In this document: piece after piece, positions 60,483-64,000 of the stretch
How positions within the stretch are numbered: position 1 is the first letter of the stretch
How the letters are laid out: the number at the start of each line of letters is the position of its first letter
Assembly (NCBI GenBank): GCA_963776055.1
Contig: CAVZLD010000016.1
Span: forward strand, 248,001 to 312,000
Length of the DNA stretch: 64,000 bases
Source: CAVZLD01 sp963776055
GTDB lineage: Bacteria; Planctomycetota; Planctomycetia; Pirellulales; Pirellulaceae
Direction: 5' to 3'
Translations under genes and position numbers: made by a program
Notes under the pieces: model-generated
Databases searched by the model: none
What the model saw: the letters and a program-made list of their open reading frames with translations, nothing else
What the model was told of the DNA's origin: nothing

Positions 60483-60770
60483 TCAGTCGACGTCCCGTGG
60501 GGGGATCACCTGCGGGGGTAACGAATCCATTGCAAAAGGCGAAGCCGGAGTCGAAGCCGGACGCACGAAACGAAACAGCTGTGCCAAGAGAAAAGCCAAG
60601 GAAAAAAGCAGGCCGTAAACCAGAAAGGCCGTCATCAACGTCGTCACGGCCGCGACCACTCCTATCGCCCAGTGCTTACCCTGTGCGGCAAATCGCATGA
60701 TCAAGAAAAAAAATGCGCAAGCTGTGGTTAACAGCAGCAGCCAGCGTAACGAGAAGCGGGGAATCAGCAT
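60483..60770 (-). CDS. Small membrane protein, first gene of the ABC operon
   Basis: 95 residues: MLIPRFSLRWLLLLTTACAF followed by a first helix and FLIMRFAAQGKHW, then AIGVVAAVTTLMTAFLVYGL and a third hydrophobic segment, with a proline-rich tail. Short proteins opening with PRFSLRWLL are very common in planctomycetes. Function unknown. It ends 63 bases upstream of the large membrane protein and faces the same way. Confidence 0.75.
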   Translation of the reverse strand: MLIPRFSLRWLLLLTTACAFFFLIMRFAAQGKHWAIGVVAAVTTLMTAFLVYGLLFSLAFLLAQLFRFVRPASTPASPFAMDSLPPQVIPPRDVD

Positions 60771-61906
60771 GGTCGTACCTTGCTCAAGCTACCTCGAATC
60801 AACCTCGTGTTACGCCCCGACTGAGCATGGGGGTGCCAGTGCAGCAGGATCCCGTCCCTTCGCCGCGGCCGTCGCGAGCTTCCATTCTAACGAGTTCACC
60901 GACCGCGGTATTGTCCGGAAAGGGTGGCACACGATCCCGAACGCTCGGTCGAGCCGGAGTCATGCGCGTTGTTCTCCACCACGAAGCAGCCGGAACGCGG
61001 ACCCCAGGCAGCGGATGTCGCGGATAAACGCGGATCGGAGGGCGAGTGGGCTCACGCATGGCCTGTCCCGGCGTTTGCCAGTTCACCGACCGCGGTATTG
61101 TCCGGAAAGGGTGGGACTCATTCCCCAACGCTCGGCCTTCCCCGTTGTCCGCCAACACGGATGTAGCGGGAACGCGGACCGGCGGGCGAGTGGGCTCACG
61201 CATGGCCTGTCCCGGCGTTTGCGGCGTTTGGTGCAGGGCTCCAGCAAGGTCTTTCTCCCAAGGCGCTCGGGGGGCGTTCTTGTTTTTCCCTGTTTTTCTT
61301 TCTTGCTTGTGTCCCCCAGTCTCCCGGGTTGCCCTCGTGTGGTTCCGTCCTTCTTATCCGCGTTCATCCGCGTGGTCCGCAATTCATCCGCGTTCCCGTC
61401 TTTCTCAGACCTCATCACATGGCCTGTCCTGGGGTTTTGCTGGGGTTCTGGGGGGGCTGGGGTTTGGCGTGGAATGGTTGTGCCCTACGTGTTCGCCCAA
61501 CGCCTCATCGGTCAATTCAGCAGGGGATCGGATGAAAAAAGGGGGGGCACGCCAAGTTCCGGTCGTCGTTGCGTCAAGCGCTCCGACGTTCGCCGGGGAG
61601 TCTCCAGAGAAGGAGAAGTCACCTGGCCGAAGCCTGGACTCGCACGTCGTGCGGTGCATTGGCACTGCCGGCGTTGTGAGAGGGGGCAGGGCAAATCGGT
61701 AGAAACCCAACCGGTTGCCGGTGGGTACTACACCCTATTGCATGACAACCAGTTTGATTGACTGTTCCGCTGCCGGAGCTCGTCAGGAAAGAACGCGGAG
61801 TCGGAGGATATTCGGACTCCGGTTGATGGGCCGCGCAACCATGGACAGTTCTCTAACAGCGCCCGTCCCAAGATACTCGACCAATTCGCAGGCAAAGGAG
61901 CGTTCG
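60771..61906. other. Repeat-bearing intergenic region
   Basis: About 1.1 kb with no convincing gene. Two ~35-base direct repeats containing CACCGACCGCGGTATTGTCC start at 60893 and 61080; strings with GGGCTCACGCATGGCCTGTC occur at 61039-61078 and 61187-61226, and a third relative (CATGGCCTGTCCTGGGG) at 61419. GTTCATCCGCG repeats lie at 61355-61400. The ribosome binding site of the next gene (AAAGGAG, 61894-61900) is the only regulatory site I can place. Confidence 0.6.
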
Positions 61907-64000
61907 ATGAAGACCGCAATTCGATTCCTCTTGGCATGGGCGGTTGGCTTTTCGTGCCAGCTGGCACCTGCCCAAGTGAAGCAAACCGCGTTTCGTTCCA
62001 TGCCTCATTCTTCCTACACGGTTTTCCGCGGCCAAGTCGATCTGCCGAGCAAGGGCATCTGGGACGTTCGAGCGTCATCGGACGAAGCGATCGTGCAGCT
62101 GTATCGTTTACCGCCCGATCAGGTCGAGCGACGCCAAATGGGTCGTCGCATGCAGGTTGCGCTGCAACAGCAGCGGATCGATCGCTCGCAATGGAAAATC
62201 CGCAGTGCGTACTCTCCCTGCGTGAATTACGCCCGAGCGCACGACGGAGTGGGGCCCAGAACGCTAAGTCAGATCGGCGATGATCGGTACCAGTATTGGA
62301 TTGAGAATTTCGACCGCAGTCCGTGGTCTGATGTGGTGGACGCTAACCGCGAGGAGGTGAAGGGACCGTTCGTATTCCTCGTTCCCGAAGCGCGGTTTCA
62401 CTTCACGAGCGACGCGGGGCGCAATGTGAATCCGCGCACCGTACTGGCGGTGGAACTGCGGCCGTATGTGAACGACGGCCGTCATTGGGTGTTGTACACC
62501 GACGGTACATGCCAGCGCGAACCGTGGAGCAAGGATTTCTTGGCTCAACACGCGTTGCAGATCCGCCCGGTTTTTGAGCCGTCGGATCTACAGGAGAAGG
62601 TGCCGGTTGATACGGTCTCGTACACGCTGATCGCCGTACGTCGAGATGACCAGCGGACGCCGTTTGATGTCGTGCTGCTGAATTCGATCACCGGTGAGGA
62701 ACAATCGCAGCGTTGGGACCCGTCGGACGCTCGGGATGATCCGAAGGTGCTGGAAAGCTTGAGCGAGGCGCGGCAACTGGCCTGGCAGCCGTATCTCCGA
62801 ACGGGGCCGGCGCCCGTGCTGCGAAGTTGGCACGCCTTTGAGTCTGGAAAAACGCCAAGAGCCGAAGCGACAGCACGACCCGGAAATCAACTTTCGATGT
62901 TCGCTGTTTTGGGAGGCCGAGCTGCGGTGGAGGAGACACTGCAGATGCAAGTGCTTCAAGACCCCACAGAGAGGAGCCACTCGGAAACCGTCGCCGTGTC
63001 GTCTTTGCCGGGTGTGAAAGTCAAGGCGCATCCGTTCCAACAGATGCTGGCCGGTCAACCGGGCGGCCAATTGCAGCTCGCCGAGACCGCACCGATCGAT
63101 CGTTTCTTTGTTTATGTCGCTCAACCCGAAGCGATCTTGCCATTTCTGGATCACGGCGCCGGCTTCCTGGCCGGAACCGGGGCGATGATCAACGGCAATC
63201 GCTTGGACTACGATCTGTCAGAACGATACTTGGAGCGGCTTGCCGTCAATCGAGCGCAGTTGGAGAGCGTGCTGCGGTCCGGCCTGGTGCAGGATTTGGC
63301 GCTGATTCTCCCGGACCTGTTCCTGATCGACGGAACCGATGTGACCGTCGTGGCACGACTGACACAGCCGCAATTGGTCGGTGGGTTGCTGCAGTTGCTG
63401 GGCGCCGGTGCGCTGACGGATTCCTCGATTCTGACGATGGACACGGAAGACGGCCGTCCGGCCTACTGGGCTTTACGTGGCGATTTGTTGTGTCTGAGTT
63501 CCCAGCGCTCCGAACTGCAACGGGTCCTGCAACAGATTGATGATGGAGGCCAAGGCAGTCTGGGGCGCAGTGCCGAGTTTCGTTACATGCTGACGCAGTT
63601 GCCGGTCACCGATTCGACACGCGTTTATGCTTACTTCTCCGATCCCTTCATTCGGCGGTTGGTCGGTCCGCAAGTCAAACTCTCGCAAGCGCGAAGAATG
63701 AAAGCTCAAGCGGCGATGGAGTACCTCACGGCCCAGATGCTCCGCGCGTCTGGACGGTGTCCCGATCACTTCGATGCCCGAGTTGCAACAATTCGGATAT
63801 CTACCGGAGGGTTTTCCGATCGAAGGGTTCTCGTTGAATCCGGAGAGTCAGGTTCAGTCAGACGTCTATGGTTCTTTGGCCCGCGTCAATACGTTGCCCG
63901 ATGTGCCGCTGGACCGCGTAACGCAACCAGAGGCGCAAGCGTACCGGCAGTATGTCGACGAATACGAGCGATACTGGCGTCAATTCTTTGATCCGATCGC
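61907..64000 (+). CDS. Large secreted protein of unknown function, C-terminus cut by window, one frameshift
   Basis: ATG 61907 has AAAGGAG seven bases upstream and a signal peptide (MKTAIRFLLAWAVGFSCQLA). At least 690 residues. No family recognised with certainty; the middle resembles DUF3352-type proteins: DRFFVYVAQPEAILPFLDHG, AGTGAMINGNRLDYDLSERY, LPDLFLIDGTDVTVVARL, ALRGDLLCLSSQRSELQRVL. Near 63745 the frame shifts by one base: GVPITSMPELQQFGYLPEGF and QAYRQYVDEYERYWRQFFDP continue to the window edge. Such proteins often occur near sulfatase-type genes in planctomycetes; a role cannot be given. Confidence 0.75.

Overview
The window looks like a chromosome fragment of a planctomycete (Pirellulales/Rhodopirellula-type). 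The basis is gene content only, with no rRNA or marker gene to confirm it: PEP-CTERM anchors behind dockerin-like calcium-binding repeats (six sites including remnants), an ECF sigma factor overlapping a Ser/Thr kinase, a type I sulfatase, a huge lamin-tail/CotH surface protein with an N-terminal 'LELRAML' motif, PQQ-like propellers, and a planctomycete-style ABC operon.

Layout. 1-1.7 kb: 3'-truncated Ser/Thr kinase and its ECF sigma factor. 1.9-5.6 kb: eroded PEP-CTERM tail, DUF4185-like secreted propeller, a 5 x 75-bp tandem repeat, sulfatase. 5.9-9.7 kb: GH3 beta-glucosidase coupled to a Tat-exported sulfite-oxidase-like molybdoenzyme. 10-20.5 kb: GNAT, a two-domain sialate-O-acetylesterase-like protein, a heparinase II/III-like lyase, a large secreted protein of unknown function and a GH97 glycosidase, with copies of a ~100-bp hairpin repeat between them. 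21-25 kb: DUF937 protein, GH13 branching-type enzyme, coiled-coil lipoprotein. 25-28 kb: PIN/RHH toxin-antitoxin pair and a tRNA-Ile(CAU) between two relic integrases. 27.4-40.2 kb: surface proteins (PEP-CTERM protein, pentapeptide-repeat PEP-CTERM protein, jelly-roll protein, GxxExxY protein, ~2,200-residue LTD/CotH protein), mostly broken by frameshifts. 41-45 kb: M3 oligopeptidase and PQQ-like propeller. 45-47.4 kb: carrier protein, AMP ligase and SDR reductase operon. 48.2-48.9 kb: cysteine-rich TTCAPx-repeat secreted protein. 49.4-55.3 kb: MtfA-like peptidase, GlgX, a Dnmt2-like methyltransferase, a lactonase-type propeller. 55.5-60.8 kb: four-gene ABC operon. 61.9 kb to the end: large secreted protein of unknown function, cut by the window edge.

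How the genes fit together. The 4-20.5 kb block reads as a scavenging set for sulfated or acetylated polysaccharide: sulfatase, deacetylase, lyase, GH3 and GH97, all exported. GlgX and the GH13 enzyme belong to glycogen metabolism. The 27-40 kb block is cell-surface or adhesion material. The most notable items are the Dnmt2-like methyltransferase, the TTCAPx protein, hairpin repeats whose stems change in a compensating way around a constant CTGGAAG loop, the ~100-bp hairpin element, and the carrier-protein mini-operon.

Caution. At least a dozen otherwise coherent genes carry one or more frameshifts, densest at 10.5-12.2 and 28-40 kb. I cannot tell from the sequence alone whether these are sequencing or assembly indels or real decay. 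Such genes are given as one feature across all frames.
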